From contig CAOKOL010000012.1 in assembly GCA_948470335.1 (NCBI GenBank), positions 16,656 through 80,655 on the forward strand: a stretch of 64,000 nt of DNA, read 5' to 3'. The position numbers were made by a program, and so were the translations under genes. Source of the stretch: an uncultured Lachnospiraceae bacterium (lineage in GTDB: Bacteria > Bacillota > Clostridia > Lachnospirales > Lachnospiraceae). The notes below the pieces were generated by a model, which saw only the letters and a program-made list of their open reading frames with translations, did not search any database and was not told the DNA's origin. Below, piece after piece: positions 35,443 to 44,022 of this stretch (within the stretch, counting starts at the first letter, position 1; each line of letters opens with the position of its first letter).

Positions 35443-36228
35443 ATGGAACTGGCAGTAAAACTGAAAGTGTTTGAGGGTCCGCTGGATCTGCTGCTTCACC
35501 TGATTGAAAAGGATAAACTGGATATCTATGATATTCCTATTGCCGAGATCACGGATCAGTATATGGAATATATTTCCTCTATGGATATGGAGGATCTGGA
35601 TCTGGCCAGTGAATTTCTGGTGATGGCGGCCACCCTTCTGGATATCAAGTCCCGGATGCTTCTTCCGGCCGATGAGGAGGAGGAAGAAGAAGCAAAAGAT
35701 CCCAGAGAAGAACTGGCCAGGCGGCTTCTGGAATATAAGATGTTTAAGGAAATTTCCGTTACTTTGCAGGAACGGGAGCAGTCCGCCGGTTTTGTTTTTT
35801 ACCGGCAGGAGGATATCCCGGAGGAGGTGTCCCGTTACCGGCCGCCGGTGGATCTGGATCAGTTGTTAGAAGGGATTTCGCTGATCCGGCTGAATGAGAT
35901 TTTTCAGATGGTGATCAGAAAACAGGAGGATAAAATCGATCCTGTGCGCAGCAGGTTCGGGCGTATCGAGAAAGAGCCGGTGCGGGTGGAGGATAAAATT
36001 ACAGGGATTCTCGCTCTCTGCCGGGAGAAAAAGCAGTTTTCTTTTGTGTCTCTTTTTCCGGAAGGAGGGGCGGAGCGATTTGAGGTGGTTGTCACTTTTC
36101 TGGCCGTGCTGGAACTGATAAAGGCGGGGGCCGTGCAGCTTATGCAGGAAGAACTGTTTGGGGATATTCTGATCCGGGCGGCCAATACCGATGATGTGCT
36201 GGAACGGCTGGAGCTGGAGTTTCAGTGA
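35443..36228 (+). CDS. scpA: Segregation and condensation protein A
   Basis: Kleisin subunit of the SMC-ScpAB condensin, 261 aa. The N-terminal KLKVFEGPLDLLLHLIEKDK block binds the SMC neck; the acidic, flexible middle (DEEEEEEAKDPREEL) binds ScpB; the C-terminal winged helix contacts the SMC head. The ATG follows the metallophosphoesterase stop with no gap. scpB follows, as in most Firmicutes. Confidence 0.95.
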   Translation: MELAVKLKVFEGPLDLLLHLIEKDKLDIYDIPIAEITDQYMEYISSMDMEDLDLASEFLVMAATLLDIKSRMLLPADEEEEEEAKDPREELARRLLEYKMFKEISVTLQEREQSAGFVFYRQEDIPEEVSRYRPPVDLDQLLEGISLIRLNEIFQMVIRKQEDKIDPVRSRFGRIEKEPVRVEDKITGILALCREKKQFSFVSLFPEGGAERFEVVVTFLAVLELIKAGAVQLMQEELFGDILIRAANTDDVLERLELEFQ

Positions 36229-36275
36229 CGTATGGAAAACAGATTACGGGTGAAATAAATAAAGAGGAAACCGCA

Positions 36276-36851
36276 ATGAAAAAACGGGAAATGGAAGCGG
36301 CGCTGGAGGCAGTGCTGTTTACCATGGGGCAGGCGGTGCCGCTGGCTTCTCTGGCCCGGTCCGTGGAACAGGACCAGGAAACCACCAAAATGCTGCTTCA
36401 TAAGATGATGGAACGGTATGAGAAAGAAGACCGGGGAATCCGTCTTCTGGAACTGGAAAACAGTTTCCAGCTCTGCACCAAAAAAGAATATTATGAAAAT
36501 CTGATCCGGGTGGCCAGTGAGCCAAAGAAGCAGGAATTATCGGAGTCTGCTCTGGAAGCGCTTTCCATTATTGCCTATAAGCAGCCGGTGACGAAAGCGG
36601 AGATCCAGAGGATACGGGGCGTGGCCTCCGATCATGCGGTCAACCGTCTGGTGGAATTTGGTCTGGTATGCGAGGTGGGGCGGCTGGATGCGCCGGGGCG
36701 TCCGATTTTATTTGCCACCACGGAAGAATTTTTGCGCCGTTTCGGCGTGGGAAGCCTGGAGGAACTGCCCAGGCTGGATGAGGAAAAGATCAGAACATTC
36801 GAGCGGGAGGCTGCCGCAGAAGCCCAGGGGCGGCTGACGCCGGATGTATGA
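36276..36851 (+). CDS. scpB: Segregation and condensation protein B
   Basis: ScpB of 191 aa, forming the dimer that bridges ScpA in the bacterial condensin. Two winged-helix domains are visible; the conserved block LSESALEALSIIAYKQPVTK is intact (seen as SESALEALSIIAYKQPVTKA), followed by IRGVASDHAVNRLVEFGLV and GRPILFATTEEFLRRFG. The ATG at 36276 with AGAGGA upstream is preferred to a GTG at 36225 that overlaps the scpA stop. Confidence 0.95.
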   Translation: MKKREMEAALEAVLFTMGQAVPLASLARSVEQDQETTKMLLHKMMERYEKEDRGIRLLELENSFQLCTKKEYYENLIRVASEPKKQELSESALEALSIIAYKQPVTKAEIQRIRGVASDHAVNRLVEFGLVCEVGRLDAPGRPILFATTEEFLRRFGVGSLEELPRLDEEKIRTFEREAAAEAQGRLTPDV

Positions 36852-36898
36852 TAAATCAAAAACCCAATGGAGAATGAATGAGGGGAGGAAATCATAAT

Positions 36899-37696
36899 AT
36901 GAGAAAAATAGGTTTTATCGGCAGCGGCAACATGGCACGGGCGATCATGGGAGGCATTATCAAGAAGGGGCTGTTCCGTCCGGAGGAAATCATCGCTTCT
37001 GACATATGGGAGCCGGCCAGGGAGCGGACTCAGAAAGAACTGGGCGTAGAGGTTGTGGAGAGCGACAGGAAAGTGGCGGAGGAATCAGAGATGCTGGTTC
37101 TGGCCATCAAGCCCCAGTTTTACATGGCAGTGATCGATCAGATTAATGACAGAGTCCGGGCGGACCAGATTGTAATCAGTCTGGCTCCCGGCTGGACAAA
37201 ACGGCGGATCACGGATACCTTCGGAAGAAGGCTGAGACTGGTGCGCACCATGGCGAATACGCCGGCTCTGGCACTGGAGGGGATTACGGCTGTCAGCGCA
37301 GGTAAGCTGGTGACCAAAGAAGAAATGGATCGCGTACTCCAGGTGATCAACAGCTTCGGCAAAGCGGTGGTGGTGGATGAACGTCTGTTTGACGCCGTGG
37401 TTGCGGTCAGCGGAAGCTCGCCCGCTTATGTCTATATCATGATTGAAGCCATGGCCGATGCGGCGGTGCTGGAGGGAATGCCAAGAGCCCAGGCTTATGA
37501 ATTTGCGGCCCAGGCTGTTTACGGCAGTGCGAAAATGGTGCTGGAGACAGGAAAACATCCGGCCGAGCTGAAAGACATGGTATGCTCTCCGGGAGGAACC
37601 ACGATTGAAGCCGTGCGGGTGCTGGAAGAAAAGGGATTCCGCAGCAGCATCATGGAAGCGATGAAAGCCTGTGCGAAAAAGAGCAGAGAATTATAA
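36899..37696 (+). CDS. proC: Pyrroline-5-carboxylate reductase
   Basis: Last enzyme of proline synthesis, 265 aa, reducing pyrroline-5-carboxylate with NAD(P)H. N-terminal Rossmann fold IGFIGSGNMARAIMGGI; VRTMANTPAL and the C-terminal dimerisation helices with AVSGSSPAYVYIMIEAMADA and VCSPGGTTIEAVRVLE are typical. GGGGAGG precedes the ATG at 36899; an ATG at 36878 would add seven residues before the fold. It ends the scpA-scpB-proC run. Confidence 0.95.
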   Translation: MRKIGFIGSGNMARAIMGGIIKKGLFRPEEIIASDIWEPARERTQKELGVEVVESDRKVAEESEMLVLAIKPQFYMAVIDQINDRVRADQIVISLAPGWTKRRITDTFGRRLRLVRTMANTPALALEGITAVSAGKLVTKEEMDRVLQVINSFGKAVVVDERLFDAVVAVSGSSPAYVYIMIEAMADAAVLEGMPRAQAYEFAAQAVYGSAKMVLETGKHPAELKDMVCSPGGTTIEAVRVLEEKGFRSSIMEAMKACAKKSREL

Positions 37697-37817
37697 AACC
37701 GTGTCGGGAAAACGGACAGGGAAATATTGTGGAAAATAGACAAAAATGTTGTTTTTTTTTTGAAACATTCGATATCTGGCGCAATAAGGGTTTTTAATTT
37801 GGAGAATTTGTGATAAA

Positions 37818-38225
37818 ATGGGGAAAAAGGAAGGGGATATAGGGAAGAATAGACAAAAACCCTGCGGGGAGATTGTTCTGGCGGCGGCTGTTCTTCTGAC
37901 AGCGCTTTGCTGCTGGCTGGTCTGGCATTTCCTTCACCGGGAGCCCGGCGCATGGGCCTCGGTGGAGGTGGAAGGCCTTGAGACAGCCAGGTATCCCCTG
38001 ACGGAAGACTGCACGGTTGTCATAGAAGGATATGACGGCGGCAGGAACACGCTGGTGATTGAGGGAGGCTCCGTCCGGGTAACGGATGTGAGCTGTCCTG
38101 ACCGTCTCTGCGAGAAGCAGGGACAGATCAGCGGGAGCGGGGAGACGATTGTCTGTCTTCCGAACCGGGTGGTAATCACGGTTCGGGGCGGTGAGGGCAC
38201 GGCCCTCGACGGCCTTGCGGAGTGA
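37818..38225 (+). CDS. NusG domain II-containing membrane protein
   Basis: Protein of 135 aa with one N-terminal membrane segment (about 20-40) and an extracytoplasmic NusG-II-like beta domain containing the Cys pair SCPDRLC. Family members of this kind sit beside Gx transporters, ApbE flavin transferases and Rnf genes in clostridia; function is unknown. No good Shine-Dalgarno site is seen: GGAG lies 13 bases upstream, and an AT-rich GATAAAAT box abuts the ATG. The next gene begins inside or just after its stop. Confidence 0.75.
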   Translation: MGKKEGDIGKNRQKPCGEIVLAAAVLLTALCCWLVWHFLHREPGAWASVEVEGLETARYPLTEDCTVVIEGYDGGRNTLVIEGGSVRVTDVSCPDRLCEKQGQISGSGETIVCLPNRVVITVRGGEGTALDGLAE

Positions 38226-38236
38226 AGGGGGAGGGC

Positions 38237-38767
38237 ATGACAAAAACTGCTGTGAATAATCAGGAAAAGCATGCGGCAAAGAAAGTGGCCCTGTACGGGG
38301 TGCTGATCGCTTTGGCGTTTGTGTTCAGCTATGTGGAGGCGCTGCTTCCTTTTTCCTTTGCCGTGCCCGGCATGAAAGTGGGTCTTGCCAATCTGGTGGT
38401 GGTGGCGGCCCTGTATCTTCTGGGGGTTCGGACAGCGTTCGGCGTTTCCGTAATCAGGATTCTGCTGGTGGGGTTCACTTTCGGAAATTTATCCACCATG
38501 ATGTTCAGCTTATCTGGCGGCCTTTTAAGCTTCGCTGTGATGGCAGCCTGTAAGAATAAAGCTTTGTTTCACGTTGAGGGGGTGAGCATGGCCGGCGGTA
38601 TCGCCCATAATATCGGGCAGCTGCTGGTGGCTGCGGCAGTTGTAGAGTCAGCCGCATTGTTTTACTATGTGCCTGTTCTGCTGGTATCCGGGCTGATCAC
38701 CGGAGGACTGATCGGTCTTGTGGCAGGGCAGCTCATAAAACGTATTCGGATCTATGTCCCGCGATAA
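38237..38767 (+). CDS. Gx transporter family protein (Hpre_diP_synt_I)
   Basis: Membrane protein of 176 aa with five or six helices and the glycine-rich pattern of the family (MKVGLANLVVVAALYLLG, GGIAHNIGQLLVAA, GLITGGLIGLVAGQL). Often labelled heptaprenyl diphosphate synthase component I, though the fold resembles an ECF-transporter S component, so substrate uptake (perhaps for flavin or quinone-like cofactors) is more plausible. The ATG at 38237 has GGGGGAGG upstream; a GTG overlapping the previous stop is possible. It precedes rnfC by 61 bases. Confidence 0.82.
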   Translation: MTKTAVNNQEKHAAKKVALYGVLIALAFVFSYVEALLPFSFAVPGMKVGLANLVVVAALYLLGVRTAFGVSVIRILLVGFTFGNLSTMMFSLSGGLLSFAVMAACKNKALFHVEGVSMAGGIAHNIGQLLVAAAVVESAALFYYVPVLLVSGLITGGLIGLVAGQLIKRIRIYVPR

Positions 38768-38828
38768 GGCGGCGGGAGATGTCTGAGAAACAAATGTAAT
38801 CAGTTAAGAAGAAGGAGACGGATAACAG

Positions 38829-40157
38829 ATGGAAAAAGCTACATTTCAGGGTGGCACGCATCCTTATGACGGAAAAGAACTTTCCAAGTCTCTCCCGATT
38901 AAGGCAGTGCTTCCAAAAGGTGATTTGGTGTATCCCATGTCACAGCACATCGGTGCGCCGGCAAAGCCTGTGGTATCTGTGGGAGACCACGTGCTGGTGG
39001 GCCAGAGAATCGCAGAAGCCGGCGGATTCGTGTCTGCCAATATCTGCAGCTCGGTGTCCGGCACCGTAAAAGCCATTGAGCCCAGGCTGCTGGTTTCAGG
39101 CGCCGTGTGCCCGGCAATCGTGGTGGAAAACGACCATGAATATAAAGCTGTGGAAGGCTTCGGGGACCAGAGAGATTACACGAAGCTGTCAAAAGAGGAA
39201 ATCCGGAAGTATGTCCAGGATGCGGGCGTGGTAGGTATGGGCGGCGCAGGCTTTCCCAACCATGTGAAGATTACTCCTCAGGACGACAGCAAGATCGACT
39301 ATGTGCTGGTAAACGGCGCAGAGTGCGAGCCGTACCTGACCTCTGACTACCGGGTGATGCTGGAAGATCCGGAGAGAATTATCGGCGGAGTAAAAGTTTT
39401 GCTTCGGTTATTTGAGAATGCGAAGGGCGTCATCGGAATCGAGGACAATAAGCCGGACTGCATTGAGAAACTGACAGAGATGACAAAAGACGAACCCAGG
39501 ATTACCGTACAGCCTCTGCGCACCAAATACCCCCAGGGCGCTGAGCGTACATTAATCTATGCATGTACCGGCAGAAAAATCAATTCCTCCATGCTTCCTG
39601 CCGATGCCGGCGTTGTGGTAGACAATATCGACACGGTGGTTGCCATTTACAAGGCCGTATGCGAGAACACGCCGCTGATCCGCCGGGTGGTTACGGTAAC
39701 CGGAGATGCCATCAAGGAACCCAGAAACTTTGAGGTAAAAACCGGAACCTGTTATGCGGAGCTGATCGACGAAGCCGGCGGCTTCACCTGCGAGCCGGAG
39801 AAAATCGTGTCCGGCGGCCCGATGATGGGTATGGCTCTGTATTCACTGGAGGTGCCGGTAACGAAAACCTCCTCTGCTCTTTTATGCATGTCCAAAGATG
39901 AAGTGGCAGCGATGGCGCCTACCGCCTGTATCCGCTGCGGACGCTGCGTGGAGGCCTGTCCCAGCAATCTGGTTCCCCAGAAGATGGTGGAATTTGCCGA
40001 GCGTTTTGACGACGAAGGCTTTGAGAAGATCGGCGGCATGGAGTGCTACGAGTGCGGAAGCTGCACCTATGTATGTCCTGCCAAGAGACGTCTGACTCAG
40101 GCGTTCAAGCAGGCCAGAAAGAGCGTGATGGACAAGAGAAGGAATGCAAAAAAATAG
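38829..40157 (+). CDS. rnfC: Rnf complex subunit C
   Basis: Peripheral NADH-oxidising subunit of the ferredoxin:NAD+ oxidoreductase (Rnf), 442 aa. It has an N-terminal barrel domain, an NADH/FMN-binding domain like that of complex I NuoF (GMGGAGFPNHVK, NGAECEPYLTSDYR), a SLBB domain, and two ferredoxin-type [4Fe-4S] motifs near the end (CIRCGRCVEACP and CYECGSCTYVCP). Rnf couples reduced ferredoxin oxidation to Na+ or H+ export and is the main respiratory pump in Rnf acetogens. First gene of rnfCDGEAB; AAGGAG lies 11 bases upstream. Confidence 0.97.
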   Translation: MEKATFQGGTHPYDGKELSKSLPIKAVLPKGDLVYPMSQHIGAPAKPVVSVGDHVLVGQRIAEAGGFVSANICSSVSGTVKAIEPRLLVSGAVCPAIVVENDHEYKAVEGFGDQRDYTKLSKEEIRKYVQDAGVVGMGGAGFPNHVKITPQDDSKIDYVLVNGAECEPYLTSDYRVMLEDPERIIGGVKVLLRLFENAKGVIGIEDNKPDCIEKLTEMTKDEPRITVQPLRTKYPQGAERTLIYACTGRKINSSMLPADAGVVVDNIDTVVAIYKAVCENTPLIRRVVTVTGDAIKEPRNFEVKTGTCYAELIDEAGGFTCEPEKIVSGGPMMGMALYSLEVPVTKTSSALLCMSKDEVAAMAPTACIRCGRCVEACPSNLVPQKMVEFAERFDDEGFEKIGGMECYECGSCTYVCPAKRRLTQAFKQARKSVMDKRRNAKK

Positions 40158-40179
40158 CATAAGAAAGAGGTGAGTGAGA

Positions 40180-41109
40180 GTGAACAAACTCTTAAATGTT
40201 TCCACATCGCCCCATGTCAGAAGCAGCGCGTCTACTTCTTCCATCATGTGTGATGTGTTGATTGCCATGGCCCCGGCGGCCCTGTTTGGCATCTATCAGT
40301 TTGGGTTCAGGGCATTTCTGATCATTGTGATCTGTGTGGCCACAGCCATGCTGACCGAGTACATATATGAGAAGGCTATGAAAAAGCCTATAACGATCAT
40401 GGATTACAGTGCGGCTGTGACGGGCCTGATTCTGGCGCTGAATATGCCGGCTTATATTGACCTGTGGATTCCTGCCCTGGGCAGCGTGTTTGCGATTCTG
40501 ATCGTAAAACAGCTTTACGGCGGCCTGGGACAGAATTTTATGAACCCTGCTCTGGCGGGCCGGTGTTTCCTGCTGATCTCTTTTGCGGGAAAGATGACCC
40601 AGTTCTTCCCTGACGGCGTTACGGGAGCGACCCCGCTGGCGGCGTTAAAGGCAGGAGAGAGCGTAAACCTGCTGGATATGTTTATCGGTACGATTCCGGG
40701 AACCATCGGTGAGACTTCCGTGATCGCTCTGCTGATCGGCGCGGCCTATATGCTGGCAAAAAAAGTCATTAACTGGAAGATTCCCTTCACCTATATCGCA
40801 ACCGTTGCGGTGTTCGCACTGATTTTCGGCGGCCATGGCTTTGACATGACCTATGTGGCGGCCCAGATCTGCGGCGGCGGTCTGATCTTCGGCGCGTTTT
40901 TCATGGCTACGGACTACGTGACCAGTCCGATTACGCCCAACGGACAGATTATTTACGGCGTATGCCTGGGTCTTTTAACCGGTATCTTCCGTATCTTCGG
41001 CCCGTCGGCCGAGGGTGTGTCCTATGCGATTATTTTCTGTAATCTGCTGGTTCCGCTGATTGAGAAAGTAACGATGCCTACGCCATTCGGAAGGGAGGCA
41101 AAGAAATAA
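40180..41109 (+). CDS. rnfD: Rnf complex subunit D
   Basis: Integral membrane subunit of about 309 aa with roughly ten helices. The flavinylation motif appears as GVTGATPLAAL, where the Thr of (S/T)GAT carries covalent FMN. NPALAGRCFL and FFMATDYVTSPIT are typical. The GTG at 40180 with AGAGGTGA is chosen; a GTG at 40174 is too close to the ribosome binding site. The rnfG ATG follows the stop directly. Confidence 0.96.
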   Translation: MNKLLNVSTSPHVRSSASTSSIMCDVLIAMAPAALFGIYQFGFRAFLIIVICVATAMLTEYIYEKAMKKPITIMDYSAAVTGLILALNMPAYIDLWIPALGSVFAILIVKQLYGGLGQNFMNPALAGRCFLLISFAGKMTQFFPDGVTGATPLAALKAGESVNLLDMFIGTIPGTIGETSVIALLIGAAYMLAKKVINWKIPFTYIATVAVFALIFGGHGFDMTYVAAQICGGGLIFGAFFMATDYVTSPITPNGQIIYGVCLGLLTGIFRIFGPSAEGVSYAIIFCNLLVPLIEKVTMPTPFGREAKK

Positions 41110-41679
41110 ATGGGAAAGAATACGATTATTAAAGATGCCATTATCCTTTTTGCCATTACACTGATTTCCGGCCTCTGCCTGGGTTTTGTATATAATATGA
41201 CAAAGGCCCCCATCGCGGCGGCGGAGGAAAAGGCGAAACAGGAAGCCTATCAGAAGGTATTTGCCGATGCCGCCTCCTTCCGGGAGAATGAAGAGATCAA
41301 GACGGCGCTGGCCTCCTTTACGGCTGACGGTGCCGAGATTACGGAAGTGCTTGAGGCTGTGGATGGTTCGGGCGCGGTTATGGGCCATGTGGTTGCGGTA
41401 ACTGCGAAGGAAGGCTACGGCGGCGGAATCTCCATTACGATGGGAATCGACCTGTCAGGCACCATCACCGGTTTTGAGGTGCTTTCCATGAGCGAGACCG
41501 CCGGCCTTGGCGCAAAGTGTACCGGAGATGAGTTCAAGGGACAGTTTACGGGAATCAGCGCACAGGCAGAGCTGGTGATGAACCAGGATTTCGACCAGAT
41601 CAGCGGTGCAACCATTACCTCAAAGGCAATCACCAAGGCGATCAATGCTTCCGTGAAATTCGTCAGTGAAGTCCGGTAA
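41110..41679 (+). CDS. rnfG: Rnf complex subunit G
   Basis: Subunit of 189 aa with one N-terminal membrane helix (about 8-28) and an extracytoplasmic FMN-binding domain. The flavin attachment site is DQISGATITSKAITKA, where the Thr after SGA is expected to be modified by ApbE. No apbE gene lies in the window. GGGAGG inside the end of rnfD serves as its ribosome binding site. Confidence 0.96.
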   Translation: MGKNTIIKDAIILFAITLISGLCLGFVYNMTKAPIAAAEEKAKQEAYQKVFADAASFRENEEIKTALASFTADGAEITEVLEAVDGSGAVMGHVVAVTAKEGYGGGISITMGIDLSGTITGFEVLSMSETAGLGAKCTGDEFKGQFTGISAQAELVMNQDFDQISGATITSKAITKAINASVKFVSEVR

Positions 41680-41697
41680 AACAAAAAGGAGGATAAG

Positions 41698-42504
41698 ATG
41701 AACAAAAATATAGAACGTTTATATAACGGCATCATCAAAGAGAATCCGACTTTTGTTTTGATGCTGGGTATGTGTCCGACGCTGGCGGTAACGGTATCCG
41801 CCACCAACGGTCTCGGTATGGGTCTGTCCACCACGGCGGTGCTGGTGGTGTCCAACGCCCTGATTTCATTGCTTCGTAAGATTATTCCCGATAAGGTACG
41901 TATTCCGGCCTTTATCGTAATTGTCGCTTCCGTCGTGACGGTAGTACAGCTTTTGCTCCAGGCCTATGTGCCCGCGGTTTATGATGCGCTGGGTATCTAT
42001 ATCCCTCTGATCGTGGTAAACTGTATTATTTTAGGCCGTGCGGAATCTTATGCGTCAAAAAACGGCATTGTCGAATCCGCATTCGACGGTATCGGCATGG
42101 GTCTTGGCTTTACCATCGCCCTGACCTGTATCGGCTTTGTACGTGAGCTTCTGGGCGCCGGCAGTGTGTTCGGCCGTGTGATTATCCCGGAAGATTTCCA
42201 TATCTCGATTCTGGTTATGGCTCCCGGCGCATTCTTTGTTCTGGCCTGTCTGACGGCTCTGCAGAACAAGTTTAAGATGCCTTCCGCTACCAATGTGGCA
42301 GGAGGAAGCTCGATTGTATGCGGCGGCAACTGCACAAGCTGCTCCGAGACGGTCTGTGCCGAAAACCATAAGAAGATCGCGGCCGCCAAGGCTGAGGAAG
42401 CAAAGAAAGCCGCTGCGGAGAAGGCTGCAAAGGCCGAGGCCGCAAAGGCAAAGAAGGCTGCGGAAGCTGCTGCGGCAGAGACGAAACCGGATGGAAATGA
42501 ATAG
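41698..42504 (+). CDS. rnfE: Rnf complex subunit E with unusual C-terminal tail
   Basis: Six-helix membrane subunit of 268 aa, paralogous to RnfA. C26 (GMCPTLA) and C109 (VVNCII) are the positions that with RnfA hold a membrane-embedded Fe-S cluster. After the usual end near residue 195 there is an extra cytoplasmic tail: Cys at 208, 212, 215 and 220 (C-X3-C-X2-C-X4-C), then about 45 residues almost entirely Ala, Lys and Glu. The tail looks helical. Family members are normally about 200-220 aa, so this is an extension of about 50-65 residues. AAGGAGG precedes the ATG. Confidence 0.95.
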   Translation: MNKNIERLYNGIIKENPTFVLMLGMCPTLAVTVSATNGLGMGLSTTAVLVVSNALISLLRKIIPDKVRIPAFIVIVASVVTVVQLLLQAYVPAVYDALGIYIPLIVVNCIILGRAESYASKNGIVESAFDGIGMGLGFTIALTCIGFVRELLGAGSVFGRVIIPEDFHISILVMAPGAFFVLACLTALQNKFKMPSATNVAGGSSIVCGGNCTSCSETVCAENHKKIAAAKAEEAKKAAAEKAAKAEAAKAKKAAEAAAAETKPDGNE

Positions 42505-42519
42505 GAGGTTGGCTTATAA

Positions 42520-43095
42520 ATGAAAGAATTGTTATTGCTTATCGTGGCATCAGCCCTGGTTAACAACGTTGTATTAAGCCAGTTCCTGGGTTTGTGTCCG
42601 TTCCTGGGCGTATCAAAGAAGATTGAGACGGCAGCCGGCATGGGCGCCGCGGTTGTCTTCGTTATCACCATCGCATCCGCAGTGGCCAGTCTGATTCAGA
42701 ATTTCGTTCTGATTCCGCTGAAGCTGGAATTTTTACAGACCATCGTATTTATTCTGGTAATCGCGGCTCTGGTGCAGTTCGTGGAGATGGTGCTGAAAAA
42801 AGTAATGCCTGCCCTGTACAATGCGCTGGGCGTATATCTGCCCCTGATCACCACCAACTGTGCGGTGCTGGGTATTGCGGTTATTAACGCACAGAAAAAC
42901 TATGGACTGATCAACAGTATCGTAAATGGATTCGGCACTGCGGTAGGTTTTACCATTGCCATCGTGCTGCTGGCCGGCGTCCGTGAGCGGATTGAATTCA
43001 ATGATTTTAATCCCTCCTGGAAAGGTTCTCCCATGGTACTGATTACGTCAGGTCTGATGGCGATCGCATTCTGCGGCTTCGCCGGACTGATTTAA
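42520..43095 (+). CDS. rnfA: Rnf complex subunit A
   Basis: Six-helix membrane subunit of 191 aa, full family length, with the conserved Cys in FLGLCPFLG and TTNCAVLG that pair with those of RnfE around an Fe-S centre. It lies 15 bases after rnfE, with AGGAGG upstream. No tail comparable to RnfE is present. Confidence 0.97.
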   Translation: MKELLLLIVASALVNNVVLSQFLGLCPFLGVSKKIETAAGMGAAVVFVITIASAVASLIQNFVLIPLKLEFLQTIVFILVIAALVQFVEMVLKKVMPALYNALGVYLPLITTNCAVLGIAVINAQKNYGLINSIVNGFGTAVGFTIAIVLLAGVRERIEFNDFNPSWKGSPMVLITSGLMAIAFCGFAGLI

Positions 43096-43113
43096 AGAGG
43101 AGGAGGTAAAGGG

Positions 43114-43905
43114 ATGTACATTGTTGGAATTGCTGCTGCGCTGGTAGGCGTGGTTGGTGTTGTCATCGGCCTGCTTCTCGGTGTGGCCGGCGAAGTTTTC
43201 AAGGTAGAGGAAGATCCCAGGGAAGTGGAAATCTGCGGCCTCCTGCCGGGAAATAACTGCGGCGGCTGCGGTTATGCCGGCTGTCCCGCTCTGGCGAAAG
43301 CAATCGTAGCCGGCGAAGCGCCGGTAAACGGCTGTCCCGTCTGCAAGGCGAACACGGAGATCATCGGCAAGATCAGCGACGTAATGGGTGTGGAAGCGGT
43401 GGAGAGCGCCAGAACGGCTGCTTTCGTAAAATGTTCCGGTACCTGTGACAAAGCGGAGATCAAGTTTAACTATTACGGCATTGAAGACTGTAAGAAAGCC
43501 ATGACGGTACCGGGCGCCGGAAATAAACTGTGTGCTTCCGGCTGTCTGGGACTGGGAACCTGCGTGAGAGCCTGTGCTTTTGACGCGATCCACATTATAG
43601 ACGGCGTATCCGTGGTTGACAGGGACAAATGCGCCGCCTGCGGCAAGTGTGTCGAAGTGTGCCCGAAGAATATCATTGAACTTCTGCCCTATGACGCCCG
43701 GAACAAAGTGGCATGCAGTAACCATGACAAGGGCAAAGCGGTGAAAACCGTATGCTCTGCCGGATGTATCGCCTGCGGCGTCTGCGTGAAGCAGTGCGAG
43801 GCCGAGGCAATCAAGCTGGAGAATAATCTGCCTGTGATCGATTATGAGAAATGTACCGGCTGCGGCAAGTGCGCGGCGAAATGCCCGTCTCACGTGATTG
43901 TGTAA
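43114..43905 (+). CDS. rnfB: Rnf complex subunit B
   Basis: Electron-entry subunit that accepts electrons from ferredoxin, 263 aa. One N-terminal membrane helix (about 3-24), the NCGGCGYAGCPALAKAI Fe-S motif, and multiple ferredoxin-type [4Fe-4S] motifs including CAACGKCVEVCP, CIACGVCVKQC and CTGCGKCAAKCP. It ends the rnfCDGEAB cluster. GAGGAGG lies upstream. Confidence 0.97.
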   Translation: MYIVGIAAALVGVVGVVIGLLLGVAGEVFKVEEDPREVEICGLLPGNNCGGCGYAGCPALAKAIVAGEAPVNGCPVCKANTEIIGKISDVMGVEAVESARTAAFVKCSGTCDKAEIKFNYYGIEDCKKAMTVPGAGNKLCASGCLGLGTCVRACAFDAIHIIDGVSVVDRDKCAACGKCVEVCPKNIIELLPYDARNKVACSNHDKGKAVKTVCSAGCIACGVCVKQCEAEAIKLENNLPVIDYEKCTGCGKCAAKCPSHVIV

Positions 43906-43917
43906 GGCAAGCCTGAG

Positions 43918-43948
43918 GGAAACGCAGGGGTATGGCTTCTGCGTTTCC
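43918..43948 (+). other. Hairpin after rnfB
   Basis: GGAAACGCAG (43918-43927) pairs perfectly with CTGCGTTTCC (43939-43948). No T-run follows, so it is more likely an mRNA-stability structure or weak terminator than a full stop. Confidence 0.5.
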
Positions 43949-44022
43949 TGGCGCGTTATTTGCCGGAAATGGAAAGGCAAGTGTCTTGTTTCATATACAG
44001 GATTGTTTAGGAGGTTTATTAT

